From NCBI GenBank assembly GCA_001592805.2, contig CP051140.1:2729501-2793500 (forward strand): a stretch of 64,000 nt of DNA. The letters are read 5' to 3'. This document shows positions 20,741 through 31,844 of this stretch, one piece after another. The notes under the pieces were generated by a model, which saw nothing but the letters and a program-made list of their open reading frames with translations, had not been told where the DNA came from and searched no databases. This DNA comes from Peltaster fructicola. Its lineage: Eukaryota > Ascomycota > Dothideomycetes. Position 1 is the first letter of the stretch. Each line of letters opens with the position of its first letter. The position numbers were made by a program, and so were the translations under genes.

Positions 20741-22349
20741 CGTGACGTTCTTGAGACAATCATCCAAATCTAGCGGGCGGGTTGTTGTACAAGAGATATT
20801 TGATCGTAAGCGATCTCAGGATAAGTCTTACCCAGTAAGAGCAACCTGTTCATTAATCGCAGCGCCACGGACGAAGGTCATATCGGTGTCCTAGCAGGCC
20901 CTCTCGCGATATCATCGTTCACGAATCATGGTGGTGAACCTGTGGCAACAATTCTCCGACCCTTCAAGTAAGTACAAGAATGACATAGCGATAATGATGG
21001 AAGAGATCCAGTCGTGTCGAGGTATTACTGCCAAAGTAGAGACGTGCCAGTGTTACATGCCTGAGGCAGCATAAACCTTACGCCTACAGACTTCACCTGT
21101 TGACCGCCAGCCAGAGACTCTCCGGGTTCATCTATAGTCCGGCAAGACCTCGAGGGAGACGCCCTTCGTGACCGTGTCTTGAATAGATCCTCACCGACCA
21201 GTATGCCATATGCCGCGATCACTTTAGCACCGATCGTTACAGCACAATCTCATGGCTTTGTCTTTACCCATTCTTTCCATCGTCCCAGCAACATGACGTC
21301 CCTTGCGTCAACCCATCTCCAAAGAGCTGACCACGGTATCTAGACCACTCGTGAGACAGTCGTAGATCGAGTTTGGCACTTTTTGGAACTGTATTTCCTG
21401 CCATTTGGTAAGAGCTTGTGGCTATGCATATCGACGAGACCAGCTGATGCTTGGACACCAGTATCTCTCGCAGTCAGGAGACGAACCTGTGAGGTCGACG
21501 AGCTTGCCATCTCTCAAGTAGCCTCGACATACTGCTCGATAGATGTTCTCCTGGTCGTCGCCTAGCAGGCATGTTCTAGTTTGTGTCGGTCTAGTGTTAT
21601 CGCCAGGACATTTCCTCGCACAGGGTGTCGTATTGGGTAGGAGAAGCTCAACGAGTCCCTGCTTCGCATGATGTAGAAGTCGAAGGATGTCTCTGGTAAT
21701 GCTGTCGTCATATCGCGAAGCAACTCCTTGTCATTAGCTTCAGCTCCTGGCAATGACTACAATCCCCAGTAAGCAAGCACTGGGAACTTCGAGTATCATA
21801 GCTTACCCAGCTTACTCTTATGGTACTGCAAACGTGATTGGAGATGTTAGCATGTGCTCTGATGTGCTTGCCATGTGCCACGTCCTGTGCAAGCTTTTGC
21901 TGCAGATCATCTTCGCCCATGCATTTGACCGGCATTATAGTCATGTGCCTGGAGACATCCTGGCCGGAAAGTGATGATCTCTACTACTTACACACGTTGC
22001 ACGGTTTTGATAGAGGGATGCAGAAGCTGTATGACCGAGATGCCCATGTGCAGTGTCAGGCTTGTGATGACGTAATCAGACTTGTATCAGATTTATTCAA
22101 GATCCATAGCGAGCTTCCCGCTCTTCTTTCTTGTTACAACAACAGGAAGGTCCACGACAACGACCTTCCGCCCTGCCCCAACAGAGGGCGCAATACCAGC
22201 ACCTTCTCGTCGAACAGGTAAAGTTCAAACACAAGCAGTCGGCCACTGCTATACAACTAGATCTCCTTTCTCAATCTCCTTATCACGCGTTCAAATCTCC
22301 TTGACACTGACCTTGCACCCACATTTCTGCTCGTGCGAGCGCCCTAATC
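20741..22349. other. Long intergenic stretch with unresolved coding-like fragments
   Basis: 1.6 kb between divergent genes. On the minus strand, between about 21270 and 21760, several stretches of protein-like frame appear, but stop codons interrupt them. I could not assemble a convincing gene model. The antisense strand also looks partly protein-like, so this may be chance, a decayed gene, or a multi-exon gene. The rest should contain the promoters of the flanking genes. Confidence 0.35.
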
Positions 22350-23632
22350 ATGATCCAGCTCGCAGCTACCACTATACGATTGACGGTGGAGGATCTGAGA
22401 CCCGCTGAAGAGCTCAGCCATGGCTTTGGTATTACAGTATAGACAACGATAGAATCATGCTTTCAAGGTAACCGATATTGACAGAAACATGACAGATCAG
22501 CGACACCAACTTCACCAACCTGCGCCCGCAGGCGCCTTCCTTCAAACCTCACAACAGCATCGACGAGATGCCTTTTCGATGGTCGAAGTCCACTAGCAGT
22601 GCTGTGCCGATTCCTGTCGTCGCCAAGCGAGAGGCATCAGATTGTAGTAGCAATAGCATGCCACTACCGTCACCACACCTTGACAGATACCCAGTACTCG
22701 TGAAGCCTACCCTCGGTCGTAATACCCAAGTCGACGACGCTATGGTTGCATTGACACCTATCATAATTGACAACCTTGAGGCGAAGATCAAGAGACGTGC
22801 AGTTAGCTATGCTCCTACAGACCTTGAGCTCGCTGCCTTACACTTTGAGCACTCACCACTTGAGCAATTACGACTCGATGCCTCTGCTCTCGGCACTATC
22901 GTCTGTGACCAAGCAAGAGCAGAGCTACAGCAGTCAACCCCGGAGATGCTTGCTCGCGTTCGCACAGCTTCAGTACAGTCGACCTTCTCTTTACCAGGAA
23001 ATCAGAGTCGTGCAGGCTCATCTCACTCGAATTTCTCCCTTCGTGGCTCACCTGGTCCTTCTGCATTCAACGACTACTTCGGGCCAGTCGCAGAGGCTGG
23101 TTCACCGACGGCCATTTCTATCGGTCTGTCGCCAGCTCATGAGTCCACCATCGTCCATCGTCGCACGCGTACTGCAAGCGTTGGAGTCGTCTTCGACCTG
23201 GACAAACAACTTCCTCCGCTGCCACTCGAAGAGACCATCACTACGCTCTTCAATTCACCGACAGCAGACCACAACGATCAAAGCACAGCACAGTCAGAAA
23301 GGTCGCTGCCAGACAGGCGCAAGACTCATCGCGCCCGTGTGCTATCCGACCCGTCGGCCAGTCCTGTAGCTGTAGACACGCTGACAATCATACGTCAAGA
23401 CCGACACTCCTTCCCACGCAATGGTCGCACAGATATCGACATCGTAGACCAGCAACACATGTACCTCACAAGCCGACGACAGATTCGAAGCACGGAGAAT
23501 GATGTCTTTGAACAGACTGAGAGTTTGCTACGTGAGCGTGAAGTCTGGTTTGCACGACGTGCTACTGGCGCTGATCTAGAGGTAACGCCACCTAAGGAGG
23601 GTCGATATGAGAGAATTCTCAGAGAGCATTGA
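22350..23632 (+). CDS. Hypothetical Ser-rich protein
   Basis: I propose two exons, 22350-22436 and 22496-23632, for 407 residues. The 59-base intron (gtatag...gacag, with a TTGAC branch site) joins 29 codons from ATG 22350 to a frame that is open well upstream of the internal ATG 22568. The internal ATG alone would give 354 residues. The protein is rich in Ser, Arg and Pro, with S-F-S-L-P-G and R-T-R-T-A-S patterns that suggest phosphorylation by basophilic kinases. It shows no membrane segment or known domain. The large exon is secure as coding; the first exon is moderately likely. Function unknown. Confidence 0.6.
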
Positions 23633-24020
23633 AAGACCGGTTACAGTCAGTCCAGCATTTGGCGAAAGACATCTTGCATCAACTGCTACATCCAGGCTTT
23701 TGATGGGAGTTGCACCACGAATCCACACAGCAAAAGATTGCACGAACAACATGAACTCACGAAGATTGGACAACAAACGGATTGACCGACAGTCATGCCG
23801 ATTTCTTTGGAAGATATGGTCTTGCAACACTTGCTTGACATGCTTAGTTCTTTATCAATGATGGACGGCTACGATGCCCTAGTAATCACGAGAGAATACT
23901 TCGCTCGTATGCTTCATGCAAGTCCCCAATTGTGTCATGATCGTCGACACTGCTACACGTTGTCACCTCACTCGTAGGTCCCATCTGGACGTCCGGCTCT
24001 TCTTCAAGGGTATGGAGCCA
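23633..24020. other. Intergenic between convergent genes
   Basis: 388 bases between two stop codons on opposite strands. This is 3' UTR territory, and I see no gene. Confidence 0.45.
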
Positions 24021-25724
24021 CTAAGCTACTATCCTGCGCCTCATTCTGCCCACACCCTCTCCTGCTTCACTGCCTGCCGCACTGGTAGCACGACTCATGG
24101 GTTCTCCGCCTCGAAGAGCAGACGACAAGCTTGCGTTGGCGCCGCTCACCGTTTGTGCACGTAACCTCTGCTCCAACACACTCGCAGCACTCAAAACAGG
24201 CGCGAAGCCGGTAGCTGCCACCCGGTCGACGCCTTTGCCAATGCGAGCAGGTCCGTCCTCGAGCAAAGGCAATCTGAATGGAGTTGCTGCACCTGAAGGC
24301 TGCGCGAGAGCCTGCTCGAGTAGATTTTGTCGCATCTCGAACGCAACCGCAAGCGTTTGTGGATCTTGAGGCTCGTCTGCGGTGTCTGATATGTCAGAGC
24401 CCGGTGCGCCCCTTCTCATCATCTCGAAGTCATTCTCGATGTCCATAGAACCGACAGCTGGCGGTGCTGGAGCCCCAGCCTTCTCGCTCCGCGTTACGGC
24501 ATGATAGTTAGGCACGACTGGAGCGAACGGGTTCTCCCTTATCGTTGGGCCGGACGCAGCAACTGCAGCTGTTGCAAGATCTGACAGGGCCGCGAGAGGA
24601 TTGGCACGTACATGGCCGCGTGTGACAACCTGGTGAGAGGTTGAGCGCTCCATCTCTTGTGCTGTTGGTGGAGGTGTGCCATTGGTATCCGCATCCGCCA
24701 TGGGATCGTCTGCATCGCCTTGTGCTTCATCTGCCACTGAAGAGCCACCTGTCCCATTCGTCTGTGCGCCAGAATCAGGTTGTGGCTGGTGGAAGTAGCG
24801 ATAGGTAGCCATTCGCGCAGTGTCTGTTGCCAGCGCCAATTCTTTATCCGTAAAGATGCGCTCCAAGCTGTACGCCGGCGCCTCATACTGTGTATATGAG
24901 TTTTTCTCTCTCGCGTCCTTGAAGGGACTTCGACCTCCACCAAGATTATCAGGAGGTGGAAGGCGGAATGCTGGTGCTGGCGACTCATTGCCGTCCTCGT
25001 CCAAAGCTGCAGCCTTTCGCTTTCTCTTTGCAGCGTCATCACCGCCAGGGCTCGTAGCTCTGTGTCTCAGATGTCTCGTCTTTCTATTCTGACCTCCGCC
25101 AGGCGAGCCTGGATTGTTGATCGTGAACTGGCTAGGGTGAAGGAGGAGGGCATTGCTGTCTGCGATATCGAGCTGTTCCTTGTCTCGTAGGAGCTGTTGC
25201 CGTCTCTTAGTGATCGTTGCGATGAGCCTGCTACGAATTGTGTTACTCAATGCTTTGTGCTCCTCTTCTGCTTGGTGTAGCTTCTGCTGCGTTAACCGAT
25301 CGAGCTCTACCATAGACGATTCGTATCGATTGTGTAATGCCACAAGATCAGCGTCACGCTGCTCGATTGCATTGTTGACCTCTCTGACGTACGAGCGGTA
25401 CTCGGACCCTGCCATGGCGAAGTAGTCTTTCTGTGCAGCTTCATCCGGTGGTAGATTGGCACCCATCGTCTCAATGACTGCTCGTATGTCTTCTCCATTG
25501 TCATCGAGCGGCACGCCCTCGTACGGATCAGAACGCAGAATCAGCGTCATGTCTGCTTGTATCGCTTGCAGTTGCGCTCGGTAATGCTGGTGCTGGTTCG
25601 CCGCGAACGAGTCGATCATGTACTGAAGCTTATCCATCATGCGATTTCGTCGTACGTCTCGCTTCGTCAGGGTCGGCTGATTTGGAGGAGGTGACAGGGA
25701 ATCTGTGTGCCTAGCGACTGCCAT
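24021..25724 (-). CDS. Sds3-like subunit of the Rpd3L histone deacetylase complex
   Basis: Intronless, 567 residues, ATG at 25724. The first 220 residues follow the fungal Sds3/Dep1-like pattern. A basic start (K-R-D-V-R-R-N-R-M) is followed by a long coiled coil with Q-H-Y-R-A-Q-L-Q-A-I-Q and then the well-conserved block K-E-Q-L-D-I-A-D-S-N-A-L-L-L-H-P, ending with N-P-G-S-P-G-G and basic R-K-T-R-H. A second conserved patch, Y-S-L-E-R-I-F-T-D-K-E-L, lies near 290. The rest is Ala/Pro-rich. Sds3 holds the deacetylase complex together and is needed for repression. Placement in that family rests on recognised sequence pattern and was not computed. Confidence 0.75.
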   Translation of the reverse strand: MAVARHTDSLSPPPNQPTLTKRDVRRNRMMDKLQYMIDSFAANQHQHYRAQLQAIQADMTLILRSDPYEGVPLDDNGEDIRAVIETMGANLPPDEAAQKDYFAMAGSEYRSYVREVNNAIEQRDADLVALHNRYESSMVELDRLTQQKLHQAEEEHKALSNTIRSRLIATITKRRQQLLRDKEQLDIADSNALLLHPSQFTINNPGSPGGGQNRKTRHLRHRATSPGGDDAAKRKRKAAALDEDGNESPAPAFRLPPPDNLGGGRSPFKDAREKNSYTQYEAPAYSLERIFTDKELALATDTARMATYRYFHQPQPDSGAQTNGTGGSSVADEAQGDADDPMADADTNGTPPPTAQEMERSTSHQVVTRGHVRANPLAALSDLATAAVAASGPTIRENPFAPVVPNYHAVTRSEKAGAPAPPAVGSMDIENDFEMMRRGAPGSDISDTADEPQDPQTLAVAFEMRQNLLEQALAQPSGAATPFRLPLLEDGPARIGKGVDRVAATGFAPVLSAASVLEQRLRAQTVSGANASLSSALRGGEPMSRATSAAGSEAGEGVGRMRRRIVA

Positions 25725-26330
25725 GTTGCTAATAATGTGTTCCCATACATACGAAGAGGAGTATCAGGGTAGAGAAGAGGAGTCTCTCAAAAGTATACAG
25801 CAGCCAGCTGCTTGGCTCCACATGCAAGCGCGCTGTCGTCACTGCCGATTTAGGAATTAGCGCGTGTGAGGGTCGAATTAGTCATTCGATCTACAAACAT
25901 TTCTCTCAATATGAGGTTGTAACACTGCAGCACCTTGTAGATGTACTTAATCTGTTAGATTCGCTGGTCCATTTAGCCTATGTTGTGCTAGGTGGCAATA
26001 GTATCTCACATCATGCCCTCATCAAGATCTATCGAAGCTACTCATGAAAGTATACAAGATGCACGCTCAATGACGAGCTGTATGCCGAGGAGTCCTGAAA
26101 CTGTGGTAGAGCTCATCACAATAACAACTGCTCGTGCCATACGAGCATTTGAGACGGCTGACACATCTTCGCGTTACTGGACTTGTACAGCAGCACCACC
26201 GCCAATTTCACAAAGATCGCCATGAGGACCATCCGTCACCATCCCAGAGACACACTGTATTGTCGAGGTTGAGTAGTACTCGTGAGGATCGGACTGAGTC
26301 CTAGATGTATGCGAGCGCTGACGAGACATA
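25725..26330. other. Intergenic, right border between Sds3-like gene and NRPS cluster
   Basis: 606 bases containing the promoter of the Sds3-like gene and the 3' UTR of the A-T-R reductase. I see no coding region and no repeat or transposon mark at this cluster edge. Confidence 0.45.
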
Positions 26331-29300
26331 TCACAGCTTTCGTCTTGTCCACATCTCCTCGACCATGCCACTCGCACTTGCTTCAGATGCTGTCGTTTTC
26401 AAGAAGCCAACCCTGCACAGTTGTGCAATATTTGCTCGTACCGCAGCCATCATCAGCTTGTGATCATCACCGAGGGCAACACCAGTGGGCACAGCGTTGC
26501 CTAACGGCTCGTCAATGAGATGTAGGACCGGCCATAAAGGATGAGTCTCTTGTTGTAGGGTCACCGACTCATGGACGAGCTTCCGCCAGGTTGCAGGGCT
26601 CGTCACCTGAAGCGGTAACTGCATCTGCTCTTCCACCGCGTCCCAGAAGAGCTGCACAGGAAGCGTGTTGACGGCTAGCTTGTAAGCACTAGGCTTAGCA
26701 GCGACGAGCTGATTGAGCACCTGCTCTGCCACTTGATCCACAAGCGAAATCAAGAGTTGAGACTCTGCAGGTTCATCTGGCCGTGCCTTGAGCTGTATTG
26801 CACATTTGACAACTCTCCACAGGAAATCATCTGTGTTGGCCACCGTATTGATCAGACCACCAATGACAAGTCCCGGCTTGATCACCGAGTATTTGCTGGC
26901 ATCCTTGTTTGCTGTTGAGGCCAAGAGAAGCATGAGATGCTCAGAGACCTGCTTGGTCTGGTCGTACCCAGTCTCCACGACTTCGGAGGTATCTTGATCC
27001 ATTGCGAGACGACCACCAGATATGTACACGAACCTCTGGAGTCTTTCGGACGAAGCTGCAGCACGCAGAAGCTGGATAGTTGACTCAACATTGGTTGCTT
27101 TCAGTTGATAGTAGTCAGAGCTCCAGTCGACAGCTGCACCATTATGCACAATTGCTTCGACGTTGCCCTGCCGGCCACAAAGGACGTCCCACTGCTGTTG
27201 CCTCAAATCAAACCATGGCTTAGCAAGATCGCCTTCCCAAACGATAATCCTTGAAGATAGTGCTTCATTCCACCAGCCTGCAAGACGAGCGGCTCTCTTG
27301 ATCCTTTCAAGACCCGACTGCGTCTTGCTAGGTCGAACGAGGACGATGAGTCTGTGAAACGTTGAGTACTGCAGGAGGTGATAAAGGATGCCAACACCTA
27401 GGTAGCCACTTGCGCCTGTGAGGAAGACGTCTGAGCCAACTTTACAAGCACGTTGGTTGTGTTTGGAGTGAACTGTCCGTACTTTTGACCTCAGGATGCG
27501 AGCAATGGTCTGAGGTTGAAAGTTTGACGATGTCTTCTGTTCCTTGGCGGCGCTGGCTTCGTGCTCGTCTAGCAACTTGGCCAAGACACTGAGTGTAAGA
27601 TCAGACCTACCTAAGGCCGTCACTGGCACCTTGACATCGAAGGTCTTGCGAAGAGCGACTATCAGTGACATGTTGCTGATAGAATCCCCGCCATGTTGTG
27701 TGAATGTCAGCTTGTCAGAGATGTTCTCCGGCTGCAGGTGGAGGATCCTTGCCCAGATGTCTCGTAGTTGAGCTTCTCGTCCGGAGTGTACACCTTCAGT
27801 GTTAGCTTCATCTGCTATTGTCTGCAGTGGAACCATAGTGCGAAGTATAGCACGGTCTAGCTTCCCAGTTGTGCCGACAGGGAAGTGTGAAAGTGGTATC
27901 CAGGAGTCAGGCACCATATATGATGGCAAACGTTCGATAAGTGCCCTATTGAGCTCAGATGTCGCCATTTCCGCGTCCTGAGCCATTGACACAGCATCTT
28001 CGTAAGTGGGCATGGTAATGAAGACGACCAGTCGGCTGCGATTTTTATCTGGCTGTTGAACCAACTCTACAGCGATCCGCAACCCAGACTTGAATGGCAG
28101 CAATTGCCGTATGGCGCCTTCGATCTCACCGAGCTCTGCGCGCTGTCCACGAATTTTGACTTGATTGTCCTTGCGGCCGATGTAGTGCAATGTGCCATCA
28201 GCGCCATAACGTACGAGGTCGCCGGTCCTATACAGTCGTCCACGACGACCACGGTGAGTTCGACTACCTCTTTGTATCCATTCTGGGCTGTCAATGAATG
28301 ATGCAGCTGTCTTGACTGGGTCATTGACATACCCAAGCCCTACCAGAGGGCCTTCCAGACACAACTCGCCTGTCTCACCGATGGTGCAGAGGGTCTGTAC
28401 ATTGGACTGGTCAACCACCCAGGTGATAGCGCCAACGCCAAAACCAATCGGAGCGTCCATGTCTTGCTTGCCGTTACCAGACCAGTGAACTGTGACGATG
28501 GTGCATTCTGCTGGGCCATAGGCGTTGTGCACTATTCTTGTTTCACCCCAAGCATTGATGTCGTCTTTGAGAAGAGCTTCACCACCCAACAGCACCGTCT
28601 GCAAAGTGGGAACGTCGTCAGTACTGATCAGCCTTGCTACGCTTGGAGTGATGATGGTAGCGGAAGCAGCGAAAGTGCCGATAGCTCGTGCCGGATCGGA
28701 TCTTCGCTCTTCGTCACTGGGCATGCATACGGTACCACCAACTGTAAGCACATGCCATATAAGCCACGATATGTCGAATGCCGAAGCACCCAGATCGATA
28801 AATCGTGTTTGCTCGTTGAAGCAGTATACCTGTCTCTGATGGTAGATAGCGCTGGCCAGATTTGTGTGTGTGATAGCAGCGATCTTAGGAGTGCCTGTAG
28901 TCCCGGAGGTAGCCACTGCATAAACCGTATCGTTGGGTGTCACCTTGGGTAGGCTTGTTGATAATGTGGACGTAAGGCTTGCTTCTGACAGTGTTATCAC
29001 CTGGACATCTCCAAGCCTGGCTGCGAGCTGTTCATGATGGCTTGTGGTGAGTACGAGGCTTGCATCTACTTGCTGAGAGATGGTATGCAATCTTTGCAGA
29101 GGTTGTGAGCAGTCCAGGAGGACGGATGCTGCACCCGACTTCATCACACCGAGCATGGCGATGACTGACCAGATTCCCTTTTCCATGAGAATGGGCACAA
29201 TTTGACCTTTACCGACCTGCTTGGCCACGAGCAACATAGCCAAGCTGGTGGAGTGTTCCTCAAGCTGTCTATACGAGAGACGTCCGTCCCATGCCTGTAC

Positions 29301-29465
29301 TGCCATGAGATCTGGTTGGTCGGCAGCGAGCTGCGAGACCATTGTGTGTACACACGCATCGATGGTGCATGGTACAGTCGCATTCCAGTGCCATATTTGC
29401 TCGAGCTCGTCGTCGCTGATCGATGACTTCTCTGTCTTCCTCGAGTCAGCGAGTCTGGACAGCAT
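26331..29465 (-). CDS. NRPS-like A-T-R enzyme (aminoacyl or aryl carboxylate reductase)
   Basis: One long exon, 1044 residues from ATG 29465. The frame stays open to a stop near 29563, so a short upstream exon is possible. Domains: adenylation (about 25-560) with T-S-G-T-T-G-T-P-K near 184, Y-G-P-A-E, Y-R-T-G-D and G-K-L-D-R; carrier protein with phosphopantetheine Ser in G-G-D-S-I (about 595); NAD(P)H-dependent thioester reductase with G-A-S-G-Y-L-G (about 685) and Y-D-Q-T-K (about 834). Such enzymes load an acid, hold it as a thioester and release it as an aldehyde or alcohol. Asp235 (GrsA numbering) is present, favouring an alpha-amino acid. No condensation domain is present. It is read on the opposite strand to the oxygenase and NRPS genes. 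Confidence 0.88.
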   Translation of the reverse strand: MLSRLADSRKTEKSSISDDELEQIWHWNATVPCTIDACVHTMVSQLAADQPDLMAVQAWDGRLSYRQLEEHSTSLAMLLVAKQVGKGQIVPILMEKGIWSVIAMLGVMKSGAASVLLDCSQPLQRLHTISQQVDASLVLTTSHHEQLAARLGDVQVITLSEASLTSTLSTSLPKVTPNDTVYAVATSGTTGTPKIAAITHTNLASAIYHQRQVYCFNEQTRFIDLGASAFDISWLIWHVLTVGGTVCMPSDEERRSDPARAIGTFAASATIITPSVARLISTDDVPTLQTVLLGGEALLKDDINAWGETRIVHNAYGPAECTIVTVHWSGNGKQDMDAPIGFGVGAITWVVDQSNVQTLCTIGETGELCLEGPLVGLGYVNDPVKTAASFIDSPEWIQRGSRTHRGRRGRLYRTGDLVRYGADGTLHYIGRKDNQVKIRGQRAELGEIEGAIRQLLPFKSGLRIAVELVQQPDKNRSRLVVFITMPTYEDAVSMAQDAEMATSELNRALIERLPSYMVPDSWIPLSHFPVGTTGKLDRAILRTMVPLQTIADEANTEGVHSGREAQLRDIWARILHLQPENISDKLTFTQHGGDSISNMSLIVALRKTFDVKVPVTALGRSDLTLSVLAKLLDEHEASAAKEQKTSSNFQPQTIARILRSKVRTVHSKHNQRACKVGSDVFLTGASGYLGVGILYHLLQYSTFHRLIVLVRPSKTQSGLERIKRAARLAGWWNEALSSRIIVWEGDLAKPWFDLRQQQWDVLCGRQGNVEAIVHNGAAVDWSSDYYQLKATNVESTIQLLRAAASSERLQRFVYISGGRLAMDQDTSEVVETGYDQTKQVSEHLMLLLASTANKDASKYSVIKPGLVIGGLINTVANTDDFLWRVVKCAIQLKARPDEPAESQLLISLVDQVAEQVLNQLVAAKPSAYKLAVNTLPVQLFWDAVEEQMQLPLQVTSPATWRKLVHESVTLQQETHPLWPVLHLIDEPLGNAVPTGVALGDDHKLMMAAVRANIAQLCRVGFLKTTASEASASGMVEEMWTRRKL

Positions 29466-30494
29466 TTCGCGATAGCCTGTCAGGGACTTGTTGTGGAGCA
29501 CGAGCTTTGGACAGACTCCTGACGTCTTCACTATGGATTGTGTATGGCATTGCCCACCATGGCGACCTCACCAAGACAACGGTCTGCTGCGCTTGGCAGA
29601 CTCGACTTGTCTAGGACGCCAAAGATCGCCGTCTGCAGGTACGCAGTCGATGCACTCTGGATCTACATCTCACGTCAGCGGAAGGATGCCATGCCACGCT
29701 ATTTGGCAATCGATGGGAGTGTACGAGCTGCAGCTCGTGCATAAGCACTGCGAGCCCTAGGTCGCTTTGGCTAGCAGCATCGTGCCTCGTTGATCTCGGC
29801 ACGTAGTCCATCTTGGCTCCTATAGTCTCTCCATCGAGTTTTCAGGCGGCCATGCAGTGTGACGAGGTATGCAAGAGAACATCGATGACAAGGTGAATTG
29901 CTTCTCTTGTCTGCATGCAGCGGGATCTCCCGCACTTCCAGCTTCCGGAGCTGAACGTGGCGCTTGGCACGAGATTGGTGACCTTCAAATCCTTTTGCAT
30001 CAGCATGCTGTTCGTACACTCGTCTTACCCGCAGGTAAGTCTATTCCGGGAAGGCTCGACGTAGAGAATGGCAGACAGGGTAGTCACACCAGCTCCAGCA
30101 GTCTCAGTATGGCAGACCTGCATCATGTTGGTGGTATGCTCCTTCGATACCGGTCATCTCGTAGCAGGGACGTACTGAAGGCTATACGCTCTTGGCTAAT
30201 GCTCTTGACGAGGCAGGATGTACGTCAGCACAGTCCTTCTCGATGTGGCAGTGGAGTACGGCGTGTGACCATGACGATCGCCTTGCAGGCTCACAATCCT
30301 TCAGAAGCGGTCTGACTGTCGTGTCGCGTACGGCTTCACGGCTTCAGTAGTTAGATGCTGATCATGCGACTGAGTAAGCCTTGTGGAAAATAGGCCAAGT
30401 CTTGGAAGGTCGTGCTTGACGTACTCATCCGGACAGCGTCAACAATACTTGAATATCGAATACTCGACAACCGACTCAACGAAAACAGATCAGA
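29466..30494. promoter_or_regulatory. Divergent promoter region, A-T-R gene / oxygenase
   Basis: About 1 kb between divergent starts inside the cluster. A plus-strand ATG frame of 148 codons (29869-30315) and several minus-strand fragments occur, but none has a recognisable domain or a consistent splice model. It should hold the promoters of both cluster genes. Confidence 0.4.
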
Positions 30495-31423
30495 ATGTCT
30501 ACCGATTACGTCTCTCAATGGCCTGAGAAGATCGAAGATGTGCCCTTCTCTCGAGAGAACCTGCTTGATCTGCTGGCGGGTAAGATCCCATACATCCGCA
30601 TCCCAGGCTTTGTCTCGAAGGATATAGCGAAGAAATTCGAGGATTACTTCTCTACTAAGGTCTCGCCATACCTGAATGTTCCAGGTCCGACGCTTCTAAG
30701 ACTGGGCGTTGCTCAGTTCGAGTTTCAAGCCTTCACCGAGGAGGAAGCTAAGACTCGACCCAGTGATGGTAGATATTCCGAACACTGTTACGAGACTGTA
30801 TTACTTACATCGATACAGTGAAGGAGCAGTACTTTGATCTGGCCAGAGAGAGTTGGGCCATCCACCAGAGTGTCGAAGAAGTTTGCGGCAACAACATATG
30901 GCAAGAGGTGCAAGCCATGATCAGCGCAGCGCTCTATGATCACAACGTACGAGTAGCCAGCGATGGTGAAGACCGAGGTTACTTCTCGGGCATTATCCGG
31001 TCAATCAATGACTCAACACCGATACACTGCGACTGGTCACCGTATGATAGTCGTACCGAAGACTGGATCGTCAACCAGGTCCTCAACCAAGTCGTCTTTA
31101 ACCTCTACCTGACACCCTTCAAAGGCGGCAGGACAGAAGTGCATGACGTTCAGTGGACGCCTGATGCGATGAGGTACCGGGATCCAGAGTCCTATGGCTA
31201 TGTTGAAGGCATCACTAATGGGCGTGCAACCGCAAAGCTGACTCCGTCTGTCGGTGATCTCTACTTCTTCAACTCGAGGAACATGCATCAGGTTTTCGCA
31301 GTGGAGAAAGAAGACGATCGTTCGCTGCCAGATGGTCGTCGTCAGAGGCTGACGATGAGCAGCTTCTTCGGCCAGCTGCCCAAAGTCAATGGAGGCAAGC
31401 AGGGTCTGATAATGTGGTCCTAG
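30495..31423 (+). CDS. Fe(II)/2-oxoglutarate-dependent oxygenase
   Basis: Two exons: 30495-30768 and 30819-31423, 292 residues. The intron of 50 bases (gtagat...acag) is in phase 1. A 37-base alternative with the donor at 30788 is less likely. The iron-binding facial triad is visible: H-C-D (His161, Asp163) and a distal His in N-M-H-Q-V (about 248). A basic R-Q-R-L follows (about 270) and should bind the carboxylate of 2-oxoglutarate. The aspartate argues for hydroxylation or desaturation rather than halogenation, because halogenases replace it. The gene sits between the A-T-R and exporter genes, which suggests tailoring of an amino-acid building block or of the peptide product. Confidence 0.82.
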
Positions 31424-31844
31424 GAGCTTAACGATTCATGAGCTTGTTCGTCTACGCACATGCAACAAGGCCTTCTGCGATCTGAATTAGATCATCGAGA
31501 CTGTCCGGTGTCAGCGCATGAGGGCTTTCTCTAGCGTCCAAAGGTGCATGAAGGGAAGTGTCGGTGGATCGTAGACTCAGATATTGCTTACGAGCAGCCT
31601 GGATCGAGTAAGCGTTAGGGCTGACCATGTCTCAAACCAAGACTTTTGGCAGACGAAGGAATTGTTCGTATAGCAGGTCTCCATCCAGCCATATGCGAGG
31701 CGAGGAAGATTGCTCATCCACATGATGGAGACGTATGTTGTAGCAATTTTGGCGGCGTTTGCCCAATCTTGCCCCATAGGTCTGGACGAAGAACGTCACA
31801 GTATCCTCCTCGCTGTATTGGGGATTGATTGTATCATATCTTCT
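31424..31844. other. Intergenic between convergent cluster genes
   Basis: 421 bases between the stop of the oxygenase and the stop of the MFS gene. No gene is supported here. Confidence 0.45.

Noticed and set aside
29466-29531. Start of the A-T-R protein at 29531
   Set aside because: The codon there is GTG. The first in-frame ATG is 29465.
30200-30300. H-C-H-I motif on the minus strand, recalling a laccase copper site
   Set aside because: The frame closes within about 30 codons and no other copper-binding motif lies nearby.
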